9,106 nt of DNA, taken from Gp13-AA77 sp036521995. GTDB taxonomy: Bacteria > Acidobacteriota > Terriglobia > UBA7540. The stretch is from positions 1 through 9,106 of the forward strand of contig DATDGR010000332.1 in NCBI GenBank assembly GCA_036521995.1. Direction: 5' to 3'. Shown piece after piece: positions 1-7,639 of this stretch. Positions within the stretch are counted from its first letter, which is position 1; the number at the start of each line of letters is the position of its first letter. A model generated the notes under the pieces. The model worked only from the letters and a program-made list of their open reading frames with translations. It had not been told where the DNA came from and ran no database searches. The translations under genes and the position numbers were made by a program.

Positions 1-3000
1 CGTTCTTCCGGCCACAGGCTGATTCGGAGACGCCCCAGGGGATGGCCTTCCTCTTTGCCGCTCGCCACTGGCAGCCCACGGCCGAAAGCACGGTCTCATC
101 GAGAATCGTCCTTGGGTAGCTCTTCATCCACAGCAGCGGCATCAGGTACTCAAACAGGGTGCCAGACCAGGAGAGCATCGCGCGCCAGCCGTGGCAAACA
201 GTAAGCGTTCGCCCCAAGTGGAACCAGCTTTCCTGAGGCAGGTCGCCCTTGGCTATGGCGACAAAGGCTGCCGTTCGCGCTTCCGAGGCCAGTAACTCAT
301 AGCAGCTCTTTTCCAGGCGCCGGCGCCCAAGGTCGTATCCGACCGAGAGCACCTTCCTCTCAGGCCGATACAGAAACGAGAAATCCATTTCGCGCACCAG
401 CGCGTCGCACTCCGCAGCGATGCCTCGGAGGCGTTCACCGAGGCCTGGTTCGTGAGCTTCAGGCGGCGCAGCCAGCGCTGAGACTCGGGCCTCCGTCTCT
501 TGAATCCAGTATCTGAGATCCTCGACTTCGGTTGCTTTGTTGGCCCGGATGCCCGAGCCGAGGTGCTCTAGAGCGCGCCGCACTTCAGCGAGGTCGTCCG
601 CCGAGACGTTCTCGGCACGGCGGTTGACCGCGGCGCCTAGCGCTTCGATGGCTGCCAGCGCTGCCGCCTCGCGCGGCATCGTTCCCGCAAGTTCAAGGAC
701 AAGCCCGACGTGGTCGCGAATGCCTTCCCAGAGGCTGGAGGCAGGCACCGGCCGGTCGGCAAGCTGCAAGCAGCTTTGCTTGAGCGTCCACAGGCAGCAG
801 GCCAGATTGCCGCTGTCCACCGTCGAAACAAAGAGTGGTTCCAACGGTTCAAGGCTCGCGGTGTCATACCAATTGAAGAAGTGGCCGCGATACCGGGGCA
901 TGCGGCGCACGGTGGCGAGGGTCTGCTCGGTGGCTGCCACGAATTCGCTCACGCTGAAATAACCGAGCTCGTGTGCGGCAATGCGTGCATCCAGCAGGAA
1001 GCCGAGGTTCGTGGGCGAGATCCGCTGGGCGACCGCCGGGGGATTTTCCTGGACGGCGTCGGGTATCAGCCGGTGGTTCTCTTCGTGGCTGAACGACCGA
1101 AAGAACCGCCACGTTCGGAGCGCCGTCATACGTAAGAATTGCCTGTCCTCCCGGGCAATTTCACTCCTACCCAGCCCGAAAGGGCTGTTCAGCCAGCGCG
1201 AGAGGAGACCGGAACCCGCCCAGACCACAAGAATAGGAGCCGCCAGCGGTAAGGCGGAGGGGCGAACCGCAAGCAGGAGTAAAGCGACGGTGACCGAGAC
1301 TAGGGGGGTCAGCTCCAGATAAAGATCGACCGGGGTGCGGCGACCGGTTCCGGCCTCGGCTTCCTCTGCTGTTTCCCACTCGAGGAGCCTTCGGCGTGTG
1401 ATCGTCAAGCGAACGACCGTCCTTCCAATGGCGTCCAGCGTCACGAGCGCCTGGTGAGCCAGGAATGCCAGCAGCATGAAAACGTTCACCTGGTCGGCCA
1501 CAAAATCCTCGGCGGTTGCGATGAGGAAGCCCGGGAGATATTCCGCGGCGGGCAGGTTTGCGAGCGCAAGCATCGGGCGCAAGTAGGCGGGAATCAGCAA
1601 CAACGCCAGGACCGCAAGCGTCCAATGCGCAGGACCTCCAGGCAGGAAGAACCATCCAGCCAGCAGAAGCACGAAAGTCGCGCTCTCAACCAGGCTGCGC
1701 CTGAGATTATCCAGGATTTTCCACTTCGAGATAACACTGATAGGGTTCTTGACCAGATTGCCCGACCGGTCGGGAACGCGGGGAAGAAGCCATCGCATGA
1801 TCTGCCAGTCGCCCCGTACCCAGCGATGCTTTCGCCGGCTGTAGGCGCTGAAATGCGAAGGGTAATCGTCCAGGACCTCGATATCCGAGACCAGCCCCGC
1901 GCGGGCGTAGGCCCCTTCGATCAGGTCGTGGCTCAGGATCGCATTGAGAGGAAATCGGTCCGAAAGAACCCGCTGGAAGACGTCCACTTCGTAGATGCCC
2001 TTGCCGGTGAAGCTGCCCTCGTCCATCAGGTCCTGGTAAACGTCGGAGACGGCTCGCGTGTAAATGTCAAAGCCGGCCTGGCCTGAATAGAAACTGGCGA
2101 GGCGCGATCGACTGACCGAGCGCACGCTGATTCCAACCCGAGGCTGCAGGATGCCGTAGCCTTCCACCACGGTGTTGGTCACCGGGTCGATCACGGCGCG
2201 GTTTAGCGGGTGCGCTAGCGTACCGGCCAGCCGCCGGGCGGAATCTCTGGGCAGTTGGGTGTCCGCGTCCAGCGTGATCACGTAGCGCACCTTGGGCAGT
2301 ACGGAGAGGTCACCCATCTTGACCGAGAAGCTGTCAAACTTGCCGCGGAGCAGGTTATTGAAATCGAGTATCTTCCCTCGCTTTCGTTCCCAGCCCATCC
2401 AGGTGCTCTCCACCGGGTTGTAAATCAAGTCGCGATGAAAGAGGTAGAAGAAATCTCCTCCGTGAGCGCGGTACTTTTGGTTCAATCCTGCAATCAATTC
2501 CGAGCAGAGCTCCACCAGCGTGTTCCGTTCGCCCGGAGGCTGTGGAGAATCGGGTGAGTCCGTCAAAAGAGCGAAGTGCAGATTTGCGTCCCGGTTGCCA
2601 AGATAGCGCAGCTCCAGGTCGCCCACGATCTGCCGCACCTGGGGCTCGCCGGTCAGCAAGGTGGGTACAGCGACCATGGTGGCGAAGTCGTCGGGAATAC
2701 CCCCGGAGAAATCGAGCTTCGGTAGTGGTCGAGGGGGCAGGAGAAATGAAACCAGCTGGTTCATGGCTCCGATGGCCGACTCGGTGGCTGGAATCAAGAG
2801 CAGCAGCAACGCCCAGAAAAGAGGGAGGCGGGCTCCGAGGCCATTGAGAACAAACGCCATGATCGCGAAAGTCAGGAGCTCGATTCCAACCAGATAAAAG
2901 ATGTCGGGCCGGCGGTGGGCCATTGCCCGGATGCGCGCGGAAAGCGGCGCTCGGTACCGGACGCGGTTTTCCAGAAGCGTCCGGCCCCGGTCAATCAGGT

Positions 3001-3949
3001 AGTACCCCACGTGGCTGCGGCGCTCAGCCAGGCGGGGGTCCGAATACCACTCCGTCCTGGTCTGACCTGCCAGGGCGACTGCCGCCTTGGCGATTTCCAG
3101 CTCGCTGGCTGCGGAGCGGCTCGCGACCTCCTGGATGACGCGCCGATAGAGATTGCGGGTCTCGAAGTCCATACGGCCGTAGAAGCCGGCAGGGTCCTCC
3201 AGGAGCACCTGCTCGGTCAGACTCAGCTGTTCGACAAATTCTTTCCAGTCCGCCTCCGCGATGTCTCGCAAGCTCGTGATGAGGATCGCCATTGAAGCGT
3301 CCGGGCGGCGCGGCTCACAGGTAGCTCCGGCGGCTGGAGTTCCGGCGCCGTCAACAAGGCAGGCTGCGGCCTTCGCAATCTCCTGCAACACCACCAGCTG
3401 CAGCATGGGTCGAAGGGCCCATAATTCACCGGTCTCAAAGGCGCTGAACTCCTGGGCGGCAGCGAAATAGAGATTGAAAGCACGCCCATCGAAAACGTAG
3501 CCCGTCGAGCGAAGGAAAGCCGCCGAGGCCATATAGGTGCGCGGTCTCGTTTCGCGCGGACCGCCCTCCGGGACGACTTGGGGCAGTTCCCGGCAAGCCT
3601 CAAGCGCGCGCAGAGCCTCTTTCGAGGCCGACCGCACGAGTCGTCTGTTTTCAACGAGCCAGCGCGCTTCATTTGAAATCTCATGCGGTTCCGAGGATGC
3701 TTTTCGAAGCCAGCCCACAGCAACGCCTATCGTTTCGGCGGCGTCGCGCGAAGCGGCTTCAAGGGTGCGGCAGCGCTTATGCTTTGGGCTTAGTTTCCAG
3801 CGGCTTGCTTCGCGCGAGGCCTCGAGGCCCAGCCCTTCCCAGGTCTGAACGGTGAAAGAAGGAGGACCTAACTCCTGGTCTGAAGAAGGAGACGCAGGCG
3901 GAATCGGACTTTGCCTGGAACCCGTCTCGGAGGTGAAAGCGTCCCCCAT
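1..3949 (-). CDS. ndvB: Cyclic beta-1,2-glucan synthase, N-terminal part (cut by left window edge)
   Basis: One frame stays open for 1316 codons from the ATG at 3949 to the window edge. Family knowledge: these inner-membrane enzymes build cyclic beta-1,2-glucan from UDP-glucose on a protein-bound primer. Seen: an N-terminal domain (about 80-260); membrane segments near 350-371 and 375-404 followed by LPKLDFSGGIP; then a GT84 domain with the widely spaced D, DxD, D, (Q/R)xxRW pattern, at D464 (LLTDS), DAD 561-563, D675 (SHDLIEG) and RKHRW 706-710. More hydrophobic segments lie at about 758-797, 820-838 and 884-917. The glucoamylase-like region (PF10091 type) follows, with GHFFNWYDT near 1022, STVDSGNLA near 1042, SWSGTLFEYLMPLL near 1260 and PWGVSES near 1306. 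The GH94 phosphorylase domain that trims chain length in this family should lie beyond the edge. The start was chosen because it is the first ATG after the ABC gene stop, 8 bases away; its Shine-Dalgarno is weak (AGAGA). The frame is open further upstream, so an earlier overlapping start is possible. Confidence 0.93.
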   Translation of the reverse strand, partial: MGDAFTSETGSRQSPIPPASPSSDQELGPPSFTVQTWEGLGLEASREASRWKLSPKHKRCRTLEAASRDAAETIGVAVGWLRKASSEPHEISNEARWLVENRRLVRSASKEALRALEACRELPQVVPEGGPRETRPRTYMASAAFLRSTGYVFDGRAFNLYFAAAQEFSAFETGELWALRPMLQLVVLQEIAKAAACLVDGAGTPAAGATCEPRRPDASMAILITSLRDIAEADWKEFVEQLSLTEQVLLEDPAGFYGRMDFETRNLYRRVIQEVASRSAASELEIAKAAVALAGQTRTEWYSDPRLAERRSHVGYYLIDRGRTLLENRVRYRAPLSARIRAMAHRRPDIFYLVGIELLTFAIMAFVLNGLGARLPLFWALLLLLIPATESAIGAMNQLVSFLLPPRPLPKLDFSGGIPDDFATMVAVPTLLTGEPQVRQIVGDLELRYLGNRDANLHFALLTDSPDSPQPPGERNTLVELCSELIAGLNQKYRAHGGDFFYLFHRDLIYNPVESTWMGWERKRGKILDFNNLLRGKFDSFSVKMGDLSVLPKVRYVITLDADTQLPRDSARRLAGTLAHPLNRAVIDPVTNTVVEGYGILQPRVGISVRSVSRSRLASFYSGQAGFDIYTRAVSDVYQDLMDEGSFTGKGIYEVDVFQRVLSDRFPLNAILSHDLIEGAYARAGLVSDIEVLDDYPSHFSAYSRRKHRWVRGDWQIMRWLLPRVPDRSGNLVKNPISVISKWKILDNLRRSLVESATFVLLLAGWFFLPGGPAHWTLAVLALLLIPAYLRPMLALANLPAAEYLPGFLIATAEDFVADQVNVFMLLAFLAHQALVTLDAIGRTVVRLTITRRRLLEWETAEEAEAGTGRRTPVDLYLELTPLVSVTVALLLLAVRPSALPLAAPILVVWAGSGLLSRWLNSPFGLGRSEIAREDRQFLRMTALRTWRFFRSFSHEENHRLIPDAVQENPPAVAQRISPTNLGFLLDARIAAHELGYFSVSEFVAATEQTLATVRRMPRYRGHFFNWYDTASLEPLEPLFVSTVDSGNLACCLWTLKQSCLQLADRPVPASSLWEGIRDHVGLVLELAGTMPREAAALAAIEALGAAVNRRAENVSADDLAEVRRALEHLGSGIRANKATEVEDLRYWIQETEARVSALAAPPEAHEPGLGERLRGIAAECDALVREMDFSFLYRPERKVLSVGYDLGRRRLEKSCYELLASEARTAAFVAIAKGDLPQESWFHLGRTLTVCHGWRAMLSWSGTLFEYLMPLLWMKSYPRTILDETVLSAVGCQWRAAKRKAIPWGVSESACGRKN

Positions 3950-3957
3950 CGCAGTCT

Positions 3958-5787
3958 CTATCGGTAACTCGCTGCCTGGAGCTCAAACATCTCTGAGTAA
4001 CGTCCAGCGCTGGCGATCAGGTCCGCGTGGCTGCCCTCTTCCGCGATACTTCCCTCCTCGAGCACCAGGATCCGATCCGCCATTCGAACCGTGGAGAAGC
4101 GGTGCGAAATAAGCACCGCCATCTTGCCGCGGGTGAGTTCAGCAAAGCGTTCGAAGACTTCGTGTTCCGAACGCGCGTCCAAAGAGGCGGTGGGTTCGTC
4201 GAGAATCAGCAACTGGGCGTCGCGCAGGTAAGCCCGTGCCAGCGCCAGTTTCTGCCACTCTCCACCGGAGAGATCCACACCGCCTTCGAAGCGCCGTCCC
4301 AACATCTGCTCATAGCCGCGCGGAAGTCGCGCCACCACCCCGTGAGCGAGGCTCTTGCGGGCCGCCGCCTCGATCCTGACGCGGTCTCGCTGCTCCTGAA
4401 CTTGTCCCACCGCGATGTTCTCCGCGGCCGTCAGGTCATAGCGCATAAAGTCTTGAAAGATGACGGCGATCTGGCTGCAGAGGTCCTCGAGGTCATACTC
4501 ACGAAGGTCGATGCCATCGAGCAGGATCTGCCCTTCCGTGGGATCGTAGAGCCGCGTCAAGAGCTTTACGATGGTCGTCTTCCCCTCGCCGTTTTCACCA
4601 ATCAAAGCGACTCGTTCGCCTGTGCCCAGACGAAAGCTCAGACGGTTGAGAACCAGTCTGGACGTGCCCGGATAGGCGAAAGAGACGCCTCGAAATTCAA
4701 ACCCGGCCCGCATTGGACGCGGTACCGGAAGCGCATTCGGCTTTGATCGAACCGAGGGTCTGACGGCAAAGAAATCGAGCAAATCCGTAAGGAAAAGAGC
4801 CTGATCCGCGATGCTTGAGAACGTGGAGAAGATCATCTGAATGTTACTGCTGGCGCCGGCAATCGCTCCCGCCAGGAAGGTCAGGGTCCCCACGCTGTGC
4901 CGCCCCGTGACCGTCTGATAGATCACCCAGGCGTAGGCTCCGTAATAACCCGCGGTGCTGAGCAAGGAAAGTAAGGCGCCCACCCAGAGCCGGCGCTTGG
5001 CCAGGGAGACGTTTTGCTGGTAAATGTCGCGCGAGAGGCTGGTGTACTGCGAAGTGAGGAATGGCGCGAGACCGAAAAGCTTCAACTCCTTGGCGCTCTC
5101 CTTACTGGCGCTCAGCACCCGCAGATAGTCGAGTTGTCGCCGCGCCGGCGTCTGGCGGAAGGCGAGGGAGTATCCCAGGAACGCAAAATGGCTCTCGCCC
5201 AGAAATGCGGGCACGACGCAGGCTACCAGGACCACAAGAAGCCAGGGAGAGTAAACCAGAATGCCAGCAGCCAGGGTTATGGTGGTGATGATCTGTTGCG
5301 CCACCCGGCCTACGGCTTGAATCATTCCCAGCCGGTCGGTTGCCTGCACCCTTGCTCTTTCCAGCTTGTCGTAGAAGACCGGGTCCTCGTAGGAGGCGAG
5401 GTCGAGCCGCGAGGCGTGTTCCATGATTCGGGTGCTGATGCGGAGGGTGAACTTGTCAGCCAGAAGGGCGTCGCAATAGTCGATCGACCGGCTCAAAAGG
5501 GTGCCCAAGGCGGCCAAGCCGAATTCGAGGGCAACCAGCCACCAAAAGCGCGGAATCAGGGCCTGGTGCTTAGCGACATGGGCTACGACGGCATCAATGA
5601 TCCAGCGCGTCACCGCGAGCAGAGCCAGCGGAATCAGTGCGGAGATAAGGCGCAGCACCGCACCCGAGATCACAACCGCTGGGCCGGACTCCCAGACAAT
5701 ACGCAGGACGGGAGGAATATTCCGAAGGGCTTTGAGGCGTCGGCGCCACGTACTCCACTGGCTCTGATTCGCTGAATTCAGGTCCAT
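3958..5787 (-). CDS. ABC exporter, fused membrane and ATPase domains; putative glucan exporter
   Basis: A 609-residue half-transporter of the usual length for type IV ABC exporters, working as a dimer in the inner membrane. The membrane domain has hydrophobic segments near 36-62, 82-104, 163-180, 182-203, 270-290 and 296-318. The ATPase is complete: A-loop Y372, Walker A GENGEGKTT 397-405, Q-loop Q445 (IFQDF), signature LSGGE 506-510, Walker B LLILDEP 526-532 with catalytic E531, D-loop SLD 535-537 and H-loop H562. All catalytic residues are present, so it should be active. The sequence does not fix the substrate. The next gene, 8 bases downstream, is a cyclic glucan synthase, which suggests export of that glucan, the job NdvA does in rhizobia. 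The sequence reads more like the general exporter group also seen in biosynthetic gene clusters than like NdvA, so a lipid, peptide or drug exporter cannot be excluded. The start at 5787 has a weak Shine-Dalgarno and a short leader behind a good -10 element. Confidence 0.93.
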   Translation of the reverse strand: MDLNSANQSQWSTWRRRLKALRNIPPVLRIVWESGPAVVISGAVLRLISALIPLALLAVTRWIIDAVVAHVAKHQALIPRFWWLVALEFGLAALGTLLSRSIDYCDALLADKFTLRISTRIMEHASRLDLASYEDPVFYDKLERARVQATDRLGMIQAVGRVAQQIITTITLAAGILVYSPWLLVVLVACVVPAFLGESHFAFLGYSLAFRQTPARRQLDYLRVLSASKESAKELKLFGLAPFLTSQYTSLSRDIYQQNVSLAKRRLWVGALLSLLSTAGYYGAYAWVIYQTVTGRHSVGTLTFLAGAIAGASSNIQMIFSTFSSIADQALFLTDLLDFFAVRPSVRSKPNALPVPRPMRAGFEFRGVSFAYPGTSRLVLNRLSFRLGTGERVALIGENGEGKTTIVKLLTRLYDPTEGQILLDGIDLREYDLEDLCSQIAVIFQDFMRYDLTAAENIAVGQVQEQRDRVRIEAAARKSLAHGVVARLPRGYEQMLGRRFEGGVDLSGGEWQKLALARAYLRDAQLLILDEPTASLDARSEHEVFERFAELTRGKMAVLISHRFSTVRMADRILVLEEGSIAEEGSHADLIASAGRYSEMFELQAASYR

Positions 5788-5810
5788 CGCACCAGGCTCT
5801 GAACACCGGG

Positions 5811-5840
5811 ATCATATCAGTTAGTCAACCCTCGCCACAA
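5811..5840 (-). promoter_or_regulatory. Candidate promoter of the ABC exporter / glucan synthase operon
   Basis: Reading on the minus strand, TATGAT (5816-5811) is preceded by TGA, giving an extended -10 (TGnTATGAT). A poor -35, TTGTGG, lies about 18 bases further up. The predicted transcript would start near 5804, leaving a leader of only about 17 bases before the ATG at 5787. The better-looking TTGACT box sits just 6 bases from TATGAT, too close to serve as its -35. Only the extended -10 is convincing. Confidence 0.4.
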
Positions 5841-5856
5841 CCCGGCGTCAGAAAAG

Positions 5857-5877
5857 GGAGCCGAGCCGTTATGCTCC
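5857..5877 (-). terminator. Weak candidate terminator behind the small membrane protein gene
   Basis: On the minus strand GGAGC (5877-5873) and GCTCC (5861-5857) can pair around an 11-base loop, followed by CTTTTCT. It lies about 36 bases past the stop of the 57-residue gene and before the ABC promoter. A 5-bp stem is short for an intrinsic terminator, so some read-through into the ABC operon is possible. Confidence 0.25.
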
Positions 5878-5912
5878 GAGCGAATCCACGGTGCGACTAT
5901 GGCCTTCCGCGA

Positions 5913-6086
5913 TCAGGCTCGACGACGGGAGAAGAGTCCGATAACCGAACCTACGGCAAGGACAATGGGGGCTATGAGAAAAAAGGCTTTGGCAGCGGCA
6001 GCGAACACAGTCGAAAGCCCGCCAGAGTCAAGGGCCGCAATCGCGGGGATCAACACTACCAGAAGCATCAGCAAATAAGCTCTCAT
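5913..6086 (-). CDS. Small two-segment membrane protein, DUF1328/UPF0391-like
   Basis: Encodes 57 residues: a hydrophobic segment at about 3-20 (AYLLMLLVVLIPAIAAL), a short Gly-containing turn (DSGGL), a second hydrophobic segment at about 29-50 and a basic end (FSRRRA). This pattern, with an 'AAAAK.FF' start to the second helix and a terminal arginine cluster, resembles DUF1328/UPF0391 proteins, small inner-membrane proteins of unknown biochemical role. The match is by eye and the protein is divergent, because the usual 'GFGG' turn reads 'DSGG' here. The ATG at 6086 is preferred over an in-frame ATG at 6152 because GAGAGGAG stands 3-5 bases in front of it, and because the extra 22 residues (MARFLLKKGCTTWHK...) do not look like this family. 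It lies 125 bp upstream of the ABC exporter on the same strand. It could be cotranscribed, but each has its own promoter-like sequence. Confidence 0.72.
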   Translation of the reverse strand: MRAYLLMLLVVLIPAIAALDSGGLSTVFAAAAKAFFLIAPIVLAVGSVIGLFSRRRA

Positions 6087-6153
6087 GTTCTCCTCTCGGG
6101 AGGTAAGCTTATGCCATGTCGTGCACCCTTTCTTGAGCAAGAAACGGGCCAAA

Positions 6154-6182
6154 TATATATGCTGATAAGACTAGGGTTACAA
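6154..6182 (-). promoter_or_regulatory. Candidate promoter of the small membrane protein gene
   Basis: On the minus strand TTGTAA (6182-6177) is separated by exactly 17 bases from TATATA (6159-6154), within an AT-rich run that stands out from the GC-rich surroundings. Each box matches the sigma-70 consensus at 4 of 6 positions. The leader to the ATG at 6086 would be about 60 bases. Confidence 0.4.
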
Positions 6183-6273
6183 GTGGGGCCTGCGATTTCG
6201 CGGGAAAATCGAGCGTCGGCTGAGTAAATGTTTCACGGTTCTCATTCAGAAAAAAGGGAGTTGGAATTTTGGT

Positions 6274-6293
6274 GGGCAGCACCTGATCTGCCC
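6274..6293. repeat. Short inverted repeat GGGCAG / CTGCCC
   Basis: A perfect 6-bp stem (6274-6279 with 6288-6293) around an 8-base loop. No T-run follows directly on either strand, so it is not a standard intrinsic terminator. It may simply help end transcription of the SDR-DinB unit together with the hairpin at 6306-6325. Confidence 0.3.
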
Positions 6294-6305
6294 CTGACCT
6301 TCCCA

Positions 6306-6325
6306 CAGGCTGGCAGCTCAGCCTG
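6306..6325. repeat. Short inverted repeat CAGGCTG / CAGCCTG
   Basis: A perfect 7-bp GC-rich stem (6306-6312 with 6319-6325) and a 6-base loop, about 37 bases beyond the DinB remnant's stop codon. The position fits a transcript 3' end, but no U-tract follows on the minus strand. Confidence 0.35.
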
Positions 6326-6361
6326 GCCAGACCGTATCGCTCGACGTGCGTCGTGGTTGCG

Positions 6362-6833
6362 CTAAGAGGGCTCTTCGTCGGCGGACGGTCCGTAGATGGC
6401 GGGCACGGGCACGTTGTTCAGTCGCAGGTAAACGCCCAGTTGGGCGCGGTGTTGAATAGTCTGATTCAAGACCCAGCTACGGAAAACCGCGAACCGAGGC
6501 AGTGTGAATATGGTCTTTCCGCCCGACAGGAGCGACCACGGCTAGCTGAGTCTCTCCTCGGTGTTACGGGCCAGAAAAGCCCGGGCGGCGGTCACGTTCC
6601 TAACGAAGAGATCCAACACCTCCTGGCGAGAGCTTGCGAAGGCCGGCTGGGAAGACGATCTGCCCGATGCTGCGAGATCAAGTGAGTCCAGATCCAAGGT
6701 CGTCTAGACGGCCGAGCGTCATGGATTTCTCGTGCGGCTTCCAGTCAAGGCGGTCGTCGGTGCGCGCGCTCCAGCGATTTGCGGGTGTTGGCGGCCCCTG
6801 GCCGAACTCAGCAAGTAACGCTTCAACGAACAT
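6362..6833 (-). pseudogene. DinB-family protein, decayed (frameshifts, internal deletion, nonsense codon)
   Basis: Pieces of a DinB/DfsB-family four-helix protein are readable in order on the minus strand, but in shifting frames. MFVEALLAEFGQ starts at the ATG 6833. NTRKSLERA follows after a frame change near the GGGG at 6795-6798. DDRLDWKPHEKSMTLGRL follows after a second change in the GCGCGCGC tract near 6759-6769. TTLDLDSLDLAASG resumes after a junction near 6705. From there one frame runs to the stop at 6364-6362 (SRQEVLDLF, WSLLSGGKTIFTLPRFAVF, QHRAQLGVYLRLNNVPVP, YGPSADE), broken only by a TAG at 6544-6542 where relatives usually have a residue such as Gln or Lys before PW. At the 6705 junction about 13 residues seem lost, including the stretch with the first metal-ligand His. 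The later HxxxH motif reads QTIQH. The family is largely uncharacterised metal-binding enzymes. The ATG overlaps the SDR stop (TAATG), with AGGAG at 6839-6843, so it was once a translationally coupled second gene. Confidence 0.88.
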
Positions 6834-7630
6834 TAGAGCTCCTGGCTCCCGTCGTCCGGCTTGAACATCCGCGCCGCCATCTTTATCGGCAAACTCCGGG
6901 GCAGGAACCGCTGCGCGAAGATGCCAAGCTTGTTGATCAAACGTGGTACCACGAGGCCTCCGCCGGCCTCGAGCGCCCTCAGGCCCTCTGCCACAACTTC
7001 CTCGGGATCCTGGAGCCCGCCCGGAAACTTTGGCCGCTGGTAGCCACTGGCCTGGAAGAAATTGGTCTTCGTACCTCCTGGGCAGAGTGTGACTACCGTG
7101 ATGCCGTAAGGCTTGAGCTCCTCGGCCAAGCCGAGTGAGAAGCTGTAAATGAATGCCTTGGTGGCAGCGTAGATCGAGACGTAGGGCACGGGCTGGAAGC
7201 TGGCGGTGGACCCGACGTTGATTAGGGCCCCGTGCCGCCGCGCCATCATGGGCTGGACCAAAAAGTGAGTCAACTCGACGAGGGCCTGAACGTTAACAGC
7301 CACCATTTCGGCCTGGCGTTTCAAGGGCAGTTTGGCGAATTCGCCTTGCGCGCCGAAACCGGCGTTGTTGATCAGCAGATCGATGGCGAGGCGCTCTTCG
7401 GCCAGCCGTGCGGCGAGATCGCCCGCGGCCCCGGACGGGGCGAGATCGACGGCCAGCGGTTCCGCCAGGATGTTATGCCGGCCGCCGAGTTCGGCGGCCA
7501 GAGCCTCAAGGCGGACGGCGGATCGCGCGACCAGGACCAGGTTGCGCCTTCGCGCCGCTAGCGCCCTCGCAAAACATTCGCCGATGCCACTTGAAGCGCC
7601 CGTGATCAGGGAGTATGTAGTTTCCGCCAT
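6833..7630 (-). CDS. SDR-family NAD(P)-dependent oxidoreductase
   Basis: A 265-residue classical short-chain dehydrogenase/reductase, full length for the family and presumably cytosolic. The Rossmann dinucleotide motif TGASSGIG is at 10-17, NNAG at 88-91, and the catalytic set is N113, S141 (NVGSTAS), Y154 and K158 (YAATK). R36 after the second beta strand (LVARS) and the overall style suggest NADP(H) and resemblance to the DltE/COG0300 group. After the catalytic region comes CPGGTKTNFF, the usual 'PG..T' loop. The substrate cannot be told from sequence. The gene probably headed a two-gene unit with the now dead DinB gene, whose ATG overlaps its stop codon. The ATG at 7630 has no clear Shine-Dalgarno, but TATACT lies 9 bases in front of it, so the message may be leaderless. 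No damage is visible in the frame. Confidence 0.95.
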   Translation of the reverse strand: MAETTYSLITGASSGIGECFARALAARRRNLVLVARSAVRLEALAAELGGRHNILAEPLAVDLAPSGAAGDLAARLAEERLAIDLLINNAGFGAQGEFAKLPLKRQAEMVAVNVQALVELTHFLVQPMMARRHGALINVGSTASFQPVPYVSIYAATKAFIYSFSLGLAEELKPYGITVVTLCPGGTKTNFFQASGYQRPKFPGGLQDPEEVVAEGLRALEAGGGLVVPRLINKLGIFAQRFLPRSLPIKMAARMFKPDDGSQEL

Positions 7631-7639
7631 AGTCGCTTA

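Larger units (their letters stand above)
6087..6361. other. Intergenic region with promoter-like sequence and two hairpins
   Basis: About 275 bases separate the dead DinB gene from the small membrane protein gene. Both neighbours read leftward. I see the promoter candidate at 6154-6182, two perfect short hairpins (6274-6293 and 6306-6325) and an A6 run at 6250-6255, which reads as T6 on the minus strand. I see no convincing protein-coding frame or tRNA. Confidence 0.5.

Noticed and set aside
1454..2086. Plus-strand open frame (210 codons) opposite the glucan synthase
   Set aside because: The minus strand here carries the GT84 (Q/R)xxRW region and membrane segments, so the plus frame is a shadow.
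4027..4746. Long plus-strand open frame (239 codons) opposite the ABC ATPase
   Set aside because: It is antisense to a complete, motif-verified ATPase domain and has no recognisable domain; GC-rich codon bias opens such shadow frames.
5014..5775. Plus-strand open frame (253 codons) opposite the ABC membrane domain
   Set aside because: Same reason: antisense to a well-supported gene, with no family resemblance.
5816..5828. TTGACT plus TATGAT as a -35/-10 pair
   Set aside because: The boxes are only 6 bases apart; a sigma-70 promoter needs about 16-18.
6087..6152. Longer form of the small membrane protein starting at 6152
   Set aside because: No ribosome binding site at that ATG, and the added 22 residues are polar and unlike the family; the ATG at 6086 has a strong site.
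6353..6685. Plus-strand open frame of 110 codons
   Set aside because: It is antisense to the DinB remnant, whose minus-strand translation is clearly family-like; the plus translation has no recognisable features.
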